Source of the DNA: Maricaulis sp034670125
GTDB taxonomy: Bacteria > Pseudomonadota > Alphaproteobacteria > Caulobacterales > Maricaulaceae
DNA length: 64,000 nucleotides
Assembly (NCBI RefSeq): GCF_034670125.1
Contig: NZ_JAXMOC010000003.1
Span: forward strand, 124,001 to 188,000
Reading direction: 5' to 3'
The number at the start of each line of letters is the position of its first letter. Within the stretch, counting starts at the first letter, position 1. The notes beneath the pieces were generated by a model, which searched no databases, was not told the origin of the DNA, and saw only the letters and a list, made by a program, of their open reading frames with translations. Positions 24,953 to 33,818 of the stretch are shown piece after piece. The translations under genes were made by a program, and so were the position numbers.

Positions 24953-25501
24953 ATGAACGCCTACGCTTACACCGACGATGCTCCTGCCCAAGAGGGCGCC
25001 ACCACCGACGCCAACGCCATCGCTGAAGCCGTTGGCGAATCGGCGGCTCGCGCCTCGCAGGGTGCCGAAGCGGCGCAGGTCGCCCGCGACGCCATGAACC
25101 AGGTTGAAGAATCGAGCCAGGTGCTTGAGCGCCGGGTCGAGGCTCTCACCGACGCCTCGCAGCGAATCAACGCCATCCTGTCGACGATTGAAGCGATCGC
25201 CAGCCAGACCAACCTCCTGGCCCTGAACGCGACCATCGAAGCGGCCCGCGCCGGCGATGCCGGCCGCGGGTTTGCGGTTGTCGCCGGGGAAGTGAAAGCG
25301 CTGGCCGGCCAGACCGCCAAGGCGACCGAAGACATCGCCTCGCGCATCTCTGCCCTCGACAATGAGGTCAAGGAAATCCTCGACGGTGTCCGCGGTTCCG
25401 GCCAGTCGGTCGCTCGCGGCAAGGAAGCCGTCGACCAGATGACCCAGGCGACCCAGGAAGTGGCCAGCCAGCTCAACTCGCTGCGCGACCAGGTCCGCTA
25501 G
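24953..25501 (+). CDS. stand-alone methyl-accepting chemotaxis signalling domain
   Basis: A 182-residue soluble protein consisting mainly of an MCP cytoplasmic signalling hairpin: a long coiled coil, the conserved tip IEAIASQTNLLALNATIEAA, ARAGDAGRGFAVVAGEVKAL, and a descending helix. The tip predicts contact with CheA/CheW. There is no membrane segment, sensor domain or HAMP domain, and the coiled coil is shorter than in normal receptors. I start at ATG 24953 (MNAYAYTDD); ATGs at 24914-24920 are alternatives. No che genes are adjacent, so it may act as a soluble partner of a receptor array or of another histidine kinase. An intrinsic terminator follows. Confidence 0.82.
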   Translation: MNAYAYTDDAPAQEGATTDANAIAEAVGESAARASQGAEAAQVARDAMNQVEESSQVLERRVEALTDASQRINAILSTIEAIASQTNLLALNATIEAARAGDAGRGFAVVAGEVKALAGQTAKATEDIASRISALDNEVKEILDGVRGSGQSVARGKEAVDQMTQATQEVASQLNSLRDQVR

Positions 25502-25521
25502 ACCGGTCCACCGGTACGAAA

Positions 25522-25558
25522 CAGCAAGGGCGGGTGCCGCAAGGCCCCGCCCTTTTGC
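25522..25558 (+). terminator. intrinsic terminator of the MCP-like gene
   Basis: AAGGGCGGG (25526-25534) pairs with CCCGCCCTT (25546-25554), followed by TTTT; flanking GC and AA/TT extend the stem. It sits 20 bases past the stop codon. Confidence 0.88.
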
Positions 25559-25592
25559 TTGCCTGGCGCACGACGCCTCCTAGACTGCCGGG

Positions 25593-26240
25593 ATGACCCA
25601 TTCCATCGACCTGTTCTGGTCCTTCCGCAGCCCCTATTCCTACCTTGCCCTGCCGCGCCTCGTGGCGCTCGAGGCCGAATGGGATCTCATCGTCAATGTC
25701 CGGCCCGTGCGACCACTGGCCCTCAGGCAGCCTGACTTTTTTGAGCGCGAAGACCCCATGTGGATGGGATATCTGCTGACCGATGTCCTGCGCCTGGCCG
25801 ACTATCTCGGCATGCCGATCGGTCTGCCCTCACCCGATCCGGTGCTGATGGCGAGCGATCGCAAGCGCGCAGCGCCCGACCAACCCCATATCCATCGCCT
25901 GACCCGGATCGGACTGGCCGCGGCCGAGACCGGTGCCGGCCTGGCCGCTCTTCAGGCGATGTCATCGCAAATCTGGTCCGGCGAGGACTGGACCGCGCCC
26001 GGCGTGCTGGAAAGCGCGCTGACGGCCTGCGGTCTGGATGCCGACGCGTTGATGTCGGCCGCAGAAACACAGGCTGAACGCCTGGATGCCGTGCTGGCCG
26101 GCAATGAAGCCGCGCTGACGGCGGCCGGTCATTGGGGTGTTCCGACGCTGGCCTACAAGGGAGAGGCCTTCTTCGGACAGGACCGGATCGATCTTTGCCT
26201 CTGGCGGATGCAGTCGGACGGGTTGTTGGCCCGCACCTGA
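25593..26240 (+). CDS. DsbA-like 2-hydroxychromene-2-carboxylate isomerase family protein
   Basis: A 215-residue thioredoxin-fold protein of the kappa-GST/HCCA-isomerase group. The start IDLFWSFRSPYSYLALPRL holds the Ser that activates glutathione in this family (SFRSPYS), followed by the helical insert with MGYLLTDVLRLADYLGMPIG, and the C-terminal thioredoxin strand VPTLAYKGEAFFGQDRIDLCLW with the cis-Pro (GVPT). The naphthalene-pathway reaction is only the name-giving activity; the substrate in this organism is unknown. It stands alone between a terminator and the convergent EAL gene. Confidence 0.85.
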   Translation: MTHSIDLFWSFRSPYSYLALPRLVALEAEWDLIVNVRPVRPLALRQPDFFEREDPMWMGYLLTDVLRLADYLGMPIGLPSPDPVLMASDRKRAAPDQPHIHRLTRIGLAAAETGAGLAALQAMSSQIWSGEDWTAPGVLESALTACGLDADALMSAAETQAERLDAVLAGNEAALTAAGHWGVPTLAYKGEAFFGQDRIDLCLWRMQSDGLLART

Positions 26241-26255
26241 CCTTCCGTTGACCGA

Positions 26256-28823
26256 CTAGCCCAACGCGCTGGAGTCACGCTCGACCTGGTCAGGAGCGGT
26301 CAGGAACCGCTCCAGCTCTTCAATCGGCAGAGGCCTGGACAGCAGGAATCCCTGGATCCAGTCACTGCCCAGCAATTCAAGCGCTGCGAGCTCGGTCTCG
26401 GTCTCGACGCCCTCGGCCACGACCTGCAGGCCCAGATTGTGGGCCAGGTCGATGGTCGACTTGATCAGCATCCGGCCGCGCGCATTGGCATTCAGATTGG
26501 ACACGAACTGCCGGTCGAGCTTCAGCTCATCACTCGGAATGGCTTGCAGATACGCGAGGGAAGACTGGCCAGTGCCATAGTCATCGATGGAAATGCGGGC
26601 GCCGGATTCGCGCCAGGAATTGAGATGTTCGATCGCCTTGTCCGGATTGGTCATCACGGCCGTCTCGGTGATTTCGAACGTGATCGGCCCACTGGCACCG
26701 ATCACCATGGCGCGTGCCTTGCGCGCAAAGTCGGCATCACCGACCAGGGCACCGGAAATATTGATGGCCATCGAGATTGTCTTGCCCTCGGCCAGCAGTC
26801 GTTTCTGGTCCGCAATGCTCTGCCGGATCACCCATTCGGTGAAGGGGCGGATATGTCCGGTCTCCTCGGCCTGCGGAATGAACTGGTCAGGGGAGATGTT
26901 GCCGCGCCCGGGATGGCACCAGCGACTGAGGGCTTCCACGGACTCGAACCGACCGGTACGGACATTCAGCTTGGGCTGGTAGAAGAGTGACATCTCGCCC
27001 TTCTCGGTCGCCTGCATCATCTCACTCATCAGAGACAGGTTCGCTGCCGGATTGCCGTACATCACCCGGTCAAATTCCGCATGGGGGAGATTGAGCCGCC
27101 GTGCCTGATCAATCGCCAGGTGGGCCTGTCGCACTGCGGCTTCCGCATCCTCATCCCGGGCCAGGCCGCAAATGAGGCCGACATCGATATTGAGATCGTC
27201 AACACAGACAGCCGTCTCGAACAGGGCGGCAACCTCCCGGGCGATCGCAGTCGCCTCGCGTCGGTCGGCGGTTGGCTGCAGCAAGGCGAACAGGCCCGGC
27301 AGGAGCCGGTACACGACCACCGGATGGTCACCGCCCGCCAAGCGGGCCGCAACGGCTTGCTCGAAGCGCGAATAGACGCTGTATCCGAGTGCCCCCGACA
27401 AATGCTTGTGACGCTTGATCTGCACGGCAATCACCACCGGCGCCACGCCGGTATCGGCGGTGACGGCCGCCAGGTCCCGGATCAGGGCCGCATGGGTCGG
27501 CAATCCCGTGCCGGTATCCGTGTACAGCACCTGCGAGAGCGCCTGCGCCTTGGCGCGCGCCACCCGGCTTCGCGCGAACACGATACCGACAAGGAAGAGG
27601 CAGGCTGCACCGACGCCCAAGGCGATCATCAGATTGCGTGACTGACGGGCTCGCGCCAGGTCGAGCGCCTGCTCGAGGCTCGCCGAACGCAATCGCTGGA
27701 TCTCAAGTTCTTGCTCGGTGAAGTCGAACTGGGCGCCAACGAGGGCACTGTTGGCGGAGCTGGCGAAGGCGGACCGCTCGTCTGTCAGCCGCTTGAACGC
27801 CTGCAAATGGGCGAAGGCGGAAACCCAGTCACCATGCGAGGCATAGATCTCGGCGGCGCTGCCGTGCAGTTCGGTATAGTTTTGCGACGTCGTCCCGACA
27901 TCAACATCACGGAACGCGACGCCGAGAAACCTGATAGCCCGGTCCGATTGCCCGCGACCGAATGCAATCTGGGCGCGGATGCCCCAGAAGAAGCGCACCC
28001 ATTCGAACGTGCCGTCATCCTCGACCAGGCTGAAGGCGGCATCGATCGAGACTTCCGCCCCGTCATAATCGCCCTGCTCGACCTGCATGTTGGCGAGATT
28101 GTTGAGCACACGGGCTTCGAGGATCGCGCTGCCCATGGTGCTGGCCAGGGTCCGCGCCTGCCCGAAAGAGCGCGCCGCCTCGTCATAGCGCTCCAGCTGG
28201 GTCAGGGCGTTTGCCAGATTGTTGTGCGCAGCCAGGTCAAGCGACGGATCCTGATAACGCGCAAGCGCATTCGTGAAATACTCCACCGCCCGCTCGTATT
28301 GCTGCGCGTCGGAGTAGATGGATGCCATGGACTGGAGCGCAATCGACTCGCTGCGGCTCTCGCCCAGATCGCGGTAGATTTCGTAGGCGCGCTGATAATT
28401 CTCCAGCGCGTCGCCATGCTCGCCGAGCACTTTCTCGATCCGGCCGAGCGAGGTGTAGATATCCGCCAGAAGCTGGGTCTCAGCTGGTGCCTCTCCCAGG
28501 CGCGCGCGCGCTTCAAGGGCAACCGGGTGGGCATCCTCGGCCCGACCCATCCGGGTCAACGCTTCCGACTGCAGCCACCAGGCCGTCGCCAGCGCTTCAT
28601 CCCGCTCATTTAAAATGAGCTGGCGGGCCAGCGCCTCGGCCTGCTCGGACAAGGCCAGAGCCGTTGTCGGATCGCGCATCATCGACGCTCGCGACGCATC
28701 CACCGCGTCTTCGAAGGTCTGCATGCTTTCAGCGACTTGCGCGTACACGGTCGCCGGCGCCAGAGCCATAACCAGGCTCAGGACGAGGGTAATCACCGCC
28801 AGTGGGTTTGCCGACAACCGCAC
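26256..28823 (-). CDS. TPR sensor with degenerate GGDEF and EAL phosphodiesterase domains
   Basis: An 855-residue signalling protein. A signal peptide (to about residue 28) leads to a periplasmic array of TPR repeats (about 40-340), one membrane segment near 397-418 (NLMIALGVGAACLFLVGIVFA, in part), a GGDEF-like domain with a ruined active site (YRLLPGLFALL where GGDEF should be), and a C-terminal EAL domain from about 600. The EAL domain keeps SVEALSRW, MAINISG, FEITET, SIDDYGTG, ELKLDRQF, VVAEGVET and IQGFLLSRPL, so it should hydrolyse c-di-GMP. Periplasmic TPRs probably bind peptide or protein ligands and set its activity. Confidence 0.9.
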   Translation of the reverse strand: MRLSANPLAVITLVLSLVMALAPATVYAQVAESMQTFEDAVDASRASMMRDPTTALALSEQAEALARQLILNERDEALATAWWLQSEALTRMGRAEDAHPVALEARARLGEAPAETQLLADIYTSLGRIEKVLGEHGDALENYQRAYEIYRDLGESRSESIALQSMASIYSDAQQYERAVEYFTNALARYQDPSLDLAAHNNLANALTQLERYDEAARSFGQARTLASTMGSAILEARVLNNLANMQVEQGDYDGAEVSIDAAFSLVEDDGTFEWVRFFWGIRAQIAFGRGQSDRAIRFLGVAFRDVDVGTTSQNYTELHGSAAEIYASHGDWVSAFAHLQAFKRLTDERSAFASSANSALVGAQFDFTEQELEIQRLRSASLEQALDLARARQSRNLMIALGVGAACLFLVGIVFARSRVARAKAQALSQVLYTDTGTGLPTHAALIRDLAAVTADTGVAPVVIAVQIKRHKHLSGALGYSVYSRFEQAVAARLAGGDHPVVVYRLLPGLFALLQPTADRREATAIAREVAALFETAVCVDDLNIDVGLICGLARDEDAEAAVRQAHLAIDQARRLNLPHAEFDRVMYGNPAANLSLMSEMMQATEKGEMSLFYQPKLNVRTGRFESVEALSRWCHPGRGNISPDQFIPQAEETGHIRPFTEWVIRQSIADQKRLLAEGKTISMAINISGALVGDADFARKARAMVIGASGPITFEITETAVMTNPDKAIEHLNSWRESGARISIDDYGTGQSSLAYLQAIPSDELKLDRQFVSNLNANARGRMLIKSTIDLAHNLGLQVVAEGVETETELAALELLGSDWIQGFLLSRPLPIEELERFLTAPDQVERDSSALG

Positions 28824-29062
28824 AAAATTCTCCGACCGCGACCGATGGGACGCTCTTGAAACTTAACCTTACCCGGACGGGTTAAAGGAATGCCTAATCG
28901 ACCTGTTCGCGAGACCGTGGTGTTTGATCCTTGCACGAAGCCTTCGTCAGCATGGCAGCAGGCGCCAGCTTTCAGAGGCGCATTGAGGGGCGAGGCAGGC
29001 CCGTCAGACCGAATTTCAAGCTTGCTTCAGGAATTCATCTATCCCAGTTAGGCAGCTTGGCT

Positions 29063-29139
<77 letters not shown>

Positions 29140-29143
29140 TTGT

Positions 29144-29414
29144 CTTGGTCTCACGGCAGTCCGCTGCACGGACGCCTCCGACGGGCGGGCCATCAGGCCC
29201 GGCGCGCGGTCGCGCTTGCGGACCCTCGGGTCCGGGAAGACAGCTTGGTCTCACGAAAGTCCGCTGCACGGACGCCTCCGACGGGCGGGCCATCAGGCCC
29301 GGCGCGCGGTCGCGCTTGCGGACCCTCGGGTCCGGGAAGACAGCTTGGTCTCACGGCAGTCCGCTGCACGGACGCCTCCGACGGGCGGGCCATCAGGCCC
29401 GGCGCGCGGTCGCG
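29144..29414 (+). repeat. three 100-bp tandem repeats trailing tRNA-Arg
   Basis: Copies at 29144-29243, 29244-29343 and 29344-29414 (the last cut short after GGTCGCG). The unit begins CTTGGTCTCACGG; copies 1 and 2 differ at only a few bases near position 13. Within each unit three hairpins can form: GTCCG/CGGAC, CGGGCC/GGCCCG and CGGACCC/GGGTCCG. A diverged pair of the same unit lies downstream of tRNA-Leu on the other strand (37738-37932). Open frames across the array change reading frame with each copy and are not genes. After the array, 29415-29457 holds nothing recognisable. Confidence 0.93.
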
Positions 29415-29457
29415 GGATGACCGCCCCTGGGCTGTGGGTGAAGGGAGCCCTGCGCGC

Positions 29458-30504
29458 CTAACCCAGCGTGGCCATGTCGATGACGAAGCGGTATTTCACG
29501 TCGCTTTTCAGCATCCGCTCATAGGCGTCGTTGATGTCGGCCATGGCGATCATCTCGATATCGGAATGGATGCCGTGCTCGGCACAGAAATCGAGCATTT
29601 CCTGGGTCTCGGCGATGCCGCCAATGGCCGAGCCGGCGATCGAGCGGCGCTTGGCCAGCAGGCGGCCGACCGACGGAGACGGGTGAGCCTCTTCAGGCAC
29701 GCCGACCAGCACCAGCGAACCATTGACCTTCAGGCAATCGAGATAGGGATTGAGATTGTGCGAGGCGGCAACCGTGTTGAGGATGAAGTCGAGCGACAGG
29801 CGCTGCGCCTTCATCTGCTCGCGATCCTTGGAGATCACCACTTCGGAGGCACCGAGGCGTTTGGCATCCTCGACCTTGCCTGGCGAGGTGGTGAACAACA
29901 CCACCTCGGCGCCCATGGCCTTGGCCAGTTTCACCGCCATATGCCCAAGCCCACCCAGACCGACGACACCGACGCGCTGACCGGGACCGACCTTCCAGTG
30001 CCGCAGCGGTGAGTAAGTGGTGATGCCGGCGCACAGGAGCGGCGCGGCGCCGGCACGGTCCAGCGTGTCCGGAATGCGCAGGACAAAGCTCTCTTTGACA
30101 GTGATCTTCTGGGAATAGCCGCCATAGGTATGGCTGCCGTCGGGCAGGCGGCCATTATAGGTGCCCGTCGCTCCGGTATCGCAATACTGCTCAAGCCCCT
30201 CATCGCAATAGGCGCAGGTGCCGCAACTGTCCACGAGGCAGCCCACGCCGACGGTGTCGCCGACCTTGAAGCGCGTGACCGAGGCACCCACGGCGGCAAC
30301 CGTGCCGATGATCTCGTGCCCGGGAACACATGGATAGGCCGTGTTTTTCCAGTCATTGCGCGCCTGGTGGAGATCGGAATGGCAGACCCCGCAATGGGTG
30401 ATCTCGATCAGGACCTCGTCCGGCCCCGGCTCGCGCCGGTCAAAGGAAAACGGCGCCAGGTCGGCGTCGGCTGACTGCGCGGCATAACCGAGGGATTGCG
30501 GCAT
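29458..30504 (-). CDS. zinc-dependent alcohol/aldehyde reductase (YahK-type)
   Basis: A 348-residue medium-chain dehydrogenase. Catalytic zinc ligands are in THCGVCHSDLHQ (Cys near 39) and PGHEIIGTV (His near 62); the structural zinc lobe is CGTCAYCDEGLEQYC. The NADP-binding motif is GLGGLGHMAVKLAKAMGAEV near residue 183. The sequence is closest in feel to the E. coli YahK / cinnamyl-alcohol-dehydrogenase subgroup, which reduce many aldehydes with NADPH. Length is normal. The gene is 72 bases downstream of pgeF on the same strand and might be cotranscribed. Confidence 0.92.
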   Translation of the reverse strand: MPQSLGYAAQSADADLAPFSFDRREPGPDEVLIEITHCGVCHSDLHQARNDWKNTAYPCVPGHEIIGTVAAVGASVTRFKVGDTVGVGCLVDSCGTCAYCDEGLEQYCDTGATGTYNGRLPDGSHTYGGYSQKITVKESFVLRIPDTLDRAGAAPLLCAGITTYSPLRHWKVGPGQRVGVVGLGGLGHMAVKLAKAMGAEVVLFTTSPGKVEDAKRLGASEVVISKDREQMKAQRLSLDFILNTVAASHNLNPYLDCLKVNGSLVLVGVPEEAHPSPSVGRLLAKRRSIAGSAIGGIAETQEMLDFCAEHGIHSDIEMIAMADINDAYERMLKSDVKYRFVIDMATLG

Positions 30505-30576
30505 GGATGGCTCCGTTTCGATGCTTGGGTACGGAAACTTAAGGCAGTTGGACAGAAAACCAAGGGGGTTTGCGGA

Positions 30577-31368
30577 TCAAGCCGGTCTGGCCAGCGCGAT
30601 GATGCCCGCCTGCCCCCCGAACACGCCGCTCCGGCCCTGGTGATGGGAGCGTCGGGCCGAGAACAGGCGCGCCTCGTCGGCATAGGTGCAGTCACCGGAT
30701 CGCCAGATGGAAGCCTCCTCGAGCCCGGCCATGATCAATTGCCGACGGCAGGCCTCGCCGACATCCAGATGAGCCCCGCCTTCGGGGTCTTTCGGTGAGA
30801 GGATCCCTCCCGTCACTTCGAACACATCTTCAAAGGCCGCGACCACTTCCGGACCGACCCGGTAATTGACCGCCGAAATCGACGGCCCGATAGCGGCGCG
30901 CAAGTCGGCGGGTTGGCTGCCAAAGGCGTCGGACATGGCGGTCACGGTTGCTCCCGCAATGTCCTGGACCGTGCCGCGCCAGCCGGAATGGATCGCGGCA
31001 ATGGCGCGACGTACGGGGTCAAACAACAGGATCGGTGTGCAATCGGCGGTCTGGCAGGCCAGTCCCAGGCCCGGCTGGTCGGTCATCAGCGCGTCACCCT
31101 CGCCCACTGCCTGGTCGCCCTTGGGCGGTCCGTCGACCTGAAGCACCGTGCGACCATGGACCTGGGTGGCGAACACGAGGGCATCCAGCCCCAGCCCCTG
31201 CCGGACCCGGTTGCGGTTTTCGGCCACATGGGCGGCTTCATCACCGCGCGAACGCGTCAGGTTGAGCGAAGCATACAGCCCCTCACTGACACCGCCCGTG
31301 CGGGTGGTGAAGGCGTGAACGAGATCGGGGTGCTCGAGCGTCTCTGCCCGGATGAGGTCGAGTGTCAT
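30577..31368 (-). CDS. pgeF: peptidoglycan-editing factor PgeF (YfiH/laccase domain)
   Basis: A 263-residue member of the multi-copper-named DUF152/YfiH family. Conserved metal ligands are in CQTADCTPILL and AAIHSGWRGTVQ, with a third His near the N-terminal half (QVHGRTVLQ). Family members hydrolyse or phosphorolyse purine nucleosides, and in E. coli YfiH prevents misincorporation of L-Ser into peptidoglycan precursors. It overlaps the upstream SelO gene by 4 bases (ATGA), so the two are translationally coupled; the link between them is not understood. Confidence 0.9.
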   Translation of the reverse strand: MTLDLIRAETLEHPDLVHAFTTRTGGVSEGLYASLNLTRSRGDEAAHVAENRNRVRQGLGLDALVFATQVHGRTVLQVDGPPKGDQAVGEGDALMTDQPGLGLACQTADCTPILLFDPVRRAIAAIHSGWRGTVQDIAGATVTAMSDAFGSQPADLRAAIGPSISAVNYRVGPEVVAAFEDVFEVTGGILSPKDPEGGAHLDVGEACRRQLIMAGLEEASIWRSGDCTYADEARLFSARRSHHQGRSGVFGGQAGIIALARPA

Positions 31369-32801
31369 GGCCGAAACCCTACGCGATGGTGGCCCAGATC
31401 AAAGCCCTTTCCGGCCTTGCGGACGGACCCGATCAACGCGTTGAAGCGTGACCAGTCGTCCTGCTCGGCGATGGCGGCCCAGGCGGCTTCAACCTCATCG
31501 ATCACCATTGTCACCGGCGCCTGGCGCTCGAACTGGCTGTGATTCAGGCGCTCCGGACGGACCGGCTCGCGTCCCGCAAAGGCATTCCGCCAGGCGTCGA
31601 ACTCGGGGCCGGTATAGGCGTCGGCGCGCGGGCCGGACAGGGCGCGGTCAGCCGACGCCTCGCCACAGAACCAGTCATGGAAGGGCGCTTCCCAGACCAG
31701 CTTCGACGCCTCCATGAAGGCCAGGAAACTGCGGACCAGGACTTCATCCGCCGCCTCACCGGCCGAGGCCAGCCCGAAACGGGCCAGGAAGGCATTCAGC
31801 AAGGCAGTGCGATAAAGCTGGGGATAGGCATTGAGCGCAGCCTCGAGTGATGGCCGCTCGCCGACCAGGGCCAGCGCATTGGCCAGCTGCTGCAGCGCCC
31901 AGAACACCGCTTCAGGCTGGCGGGCAAAACAATACAGGCCCTGCTCGTCGAAATAGGCGGCGGTAAATCCGGGCTCGTAATGGGGCAGGAAGCGCCACGG
32001 CCCATAGTCGAAACTCTCACCGGTCAGGTTGATATTGTCGGTGTTGAGAACACCGTGCACAAAGCCCGCCGCCATCCAGCTGGCGGCCAGCCCGGCATTG
32101 GCCTCGACAACGGCTGACAGCAGCGCCGCGGGCGCGTCGGTCTTGCCGGCCAGGTGCGGGTAGTAGTGCTCGATGGCGTGACCGATCAGCGCGTCGATCC
32201 GGTCTGCCGCGCCCTCGAAGGCGTGGCGCTGGAAGGTCCCGATGCGCAAATGGGAATGGCCAAGCCGGGTCAGGACAGCCGACCGGGTTGGCGAGGGCTC
32301 GTCATTGCGGGCCAGCTGTTCACCGGTCTCGAACACGCAGAACGCCTTGGACGTCTGCACACCCAGCGCTTCCAGCATCTCCGCCGCCAGCACTTCGCGG
32401 ACCGCGCCTTTCAGGGTCAGCCGTCCATCACCGCCGCGCGACCAGGGCGTTTGGCCGGAGCCCTTGGTCGCCAGATCCAGCAGTCGACCGGCATCATCCC
32501 GCAATTGCGCGTGCAGGAAGCCGCGTCCGTCACCGAGATCCGGATTGTAGGTGCGAAACTGGTGACCGTGATAGCGCATGGCCCGCGGCCGGGGCTGATT
32601 GTCCGGCAGAGGCTCGAAGCGCTGGAAATGGCCTTCGCGCCCCACGGCATCGAGGCCATCCAGACCGATGGCGCCGTCCCAGCGATCATTCCAGAAGCGC
32701 TCGATGGCGGCGGGGAAATCGGCCGGCTCAACCGGATCGGAAAACTCGTCACCGAGTTGGGAAAAAGCGGGTTCGGGTCGGTAGGCGGGTGAAAAGTTCA
32801 T
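31365..32801 (-). CDS. selO: SelO-type protein adenylyltransferase (AMPylase)
   Basis: A 478-residue pseudokinase-fold enzyme of the SelO/YdiU (UPF0061) family, which transfers AMP from ATP to hydroxyl groups of proteins, often in redox control. Visible signatures are YHGHQFRTYNPDLGDGRGFLHA, ATKGSGQTPWSRGGDGRLTLKG (nucleotide-binding loop with the Lys) near residue 113, REVLAAEMLEALGV, and HGVLNTDNINLTGESFDYGPW (catalytic and metal-binding Asn/Asp) near 243. Most bacterial forms end without the selenocysteine seen in animals, and this one ends GFRP. It is the first gene of a coupled pair with pgeF. Confidence 0.93.
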   Translation of the reverse strand: MNFSPAYRPEPAFSQLGDEFSDPVEPADFPAAIERFWNDRWDGAIGLDGLDAVGREGHFQRFEPLPDNQPRPRAMRYHGHQFRTYNPDLGDGRGFLHAQLRDDAGRLLDLATKGSGQTPWSRGGDGRLTLKGAVREVLAAEMLEALGVQTSKAFCVFETGEQLARNDEPSPTRSAVLTRLGHSHLRIGTFQRHAFEGAADRIDALIGHAIEHYYPHLAGKTDAPAALLSAVVEANAGLAASWMAAGFVHGVLNTDNINLTGESFDYGPWRFLPHYEPGFTAAYFDEQGLYCFARQPEAVFWALQQLANALALVGERPSLEAALNAYPQLYRTALLNAFLARFGLASAGEAADEVLVRSFLAFMEASKLVWEAPFHDWFCGEASADRALSGPRADAYTGPEFDAWRNAFAGREPVRPERLNHSQFERQAPVTMVIDEVEAAWAAIAEQDDWSRFNALIGSVRKAGKGFDLGHHRVGFRP

Positions 32802-32839
32802 AGGAGGCAGCTAAGCGCGCCCGCGGCCGATTGCAAACC

Positions 32840-33763
32840 TCACCCGCGCAGCGCGTCGCCCAGGATGACCGCGGTTTCATCGATGATTGCCTTCGCGCCC
32901 GGCAGCACCGCCGTCAGATTGAAATATCCGTGCGGCAGGGTCCTGCCGATGGCATAGCTGACCGGGATGCCCGCCGCCGAAAGCCGGTCGCGATAGGCCT
33001 GCCCCTCATCCAGCAGCGGATCGAGTTCAGCCGCCACGACATGCGCCGGCGGCAGGCCGGTCAGGTTATTGTTCAGCAAGGGCGAGACCGTCAGTTCGCT
33101 GGCCTGTGCCGGATCGGTCAGATAGGCGCGGACGATCTGGTCGAGCGTGAAACTGGACAGGAGATGGCCCTCGAGCAGTTTCGGCTTCGCCTTGCGCCGC
33201 TCGACCAGTTGTAAAAGTGGATAGATCAGCAGCTGGAAACAGATGGCGTCGCGACGCGATTGCGCCAGGATGGCCGCCAAACCACCACCCGCCGAGTCGC
33301 CTGCTACGGCGATACGGTCAGGCAGCGCCCCGATCTCGCTCGCGCCGGGTCCTGCCACCCAGTCAAAGGCCGTCAGGCAATCCTCGACCCCGGCCGGCCA
33401 GGGATGTTCCGGCGCCAGGCGGTAGTCCACGGCCAGCACCCGCGCGCCCGAATGGGCGGCCAGGCGCCGGCACAGCCGGTCATGGCTCTCCAGATCCCCG
33501 ACCACATAGCCGCCACCATGCATGTAGAATGTGCAGGGACCGTCGGCCTCAACGCCATTGGGACGATAGAGGCGGGCCGGGATCTCTCCCTCGGCTCCGG
33601 GAACCATCAGATCGCGAACCTCGGCCACCTCCGGCGGGCGCACATCCATGTGCGGCGCGGCATTGCGCAAGGTCTCGCGCATGCGCGGCGCGGCGCGGGC
33701 CGGTTCGAGCGGGTCAGGCAATCCGAATTTTGTCAGGGCCTCAGGCCAGGCGGGCGTGTCCAT
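32840..33763 (-). CDS. HSL-family alpha/beta hydrolase (esterase)
   Basis: A 307-residue esterase of the hormone-sensitive-lipase group. The oxyanion-hole motif HGGGYV is near residue 82, the nucleophile elbow GDSAGGG near 154, the acid in AAELDPLLDEG near 250, and the catalytic His in TLPHGYFNL near 285. No signal peptide, so cytoplasmic. Substrates of this group are short-chain acyl esters; the natural one here is unknown. It begins 56 bases downstream of the small unknown gene at 33819 and ends 38 bases before selO on the same strand. Confidence 0.9.
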   Translation of the reverse strand: MDTPAWPEALTKFGLPDPLEPARAAPRMRETLRNAAPHMDVRPPEVAEVRDLMVPGAEGEIPARLYRPNGVEADGPCTFYMHGGGYVVGDLESHDRLCRRLAAHSGARVLAVDYRLAPEHPWPAGVEDCLTAFDWVAGPGASEIGALPDRIAVAGDSAGGGLAAILAQSRRDAICFQLLIYPLLQLVERRKAKPKLLEGHLLSSFTLDQIVRAYLTDPAQASELTVSPLLNNNLTGLPPAHVVAAELDPLLDEGQAYRDRLSAAGIPVSYAIGRTLPHGYFNLTAVLPGAKAIIDETAVILGDALRG

Positions 33764-33818
33764 GCCGTCGGGTTAGCATGGCTGCGAGCCGGCGCAAACG
33801 CGGCAGTTTGGTCGCGGC

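Noticed and set aside
29144..29414. CRISPR array
   Set aside because: The units are directly adjacent with no unique spacers.
29140..30012. Open frames across the tRNA-Arg repeat array into the dehydrogenase gene
   Set aside because: They exist because a 100-base period shifts frame in GC-rich repeats; no codon bias or homology signs.
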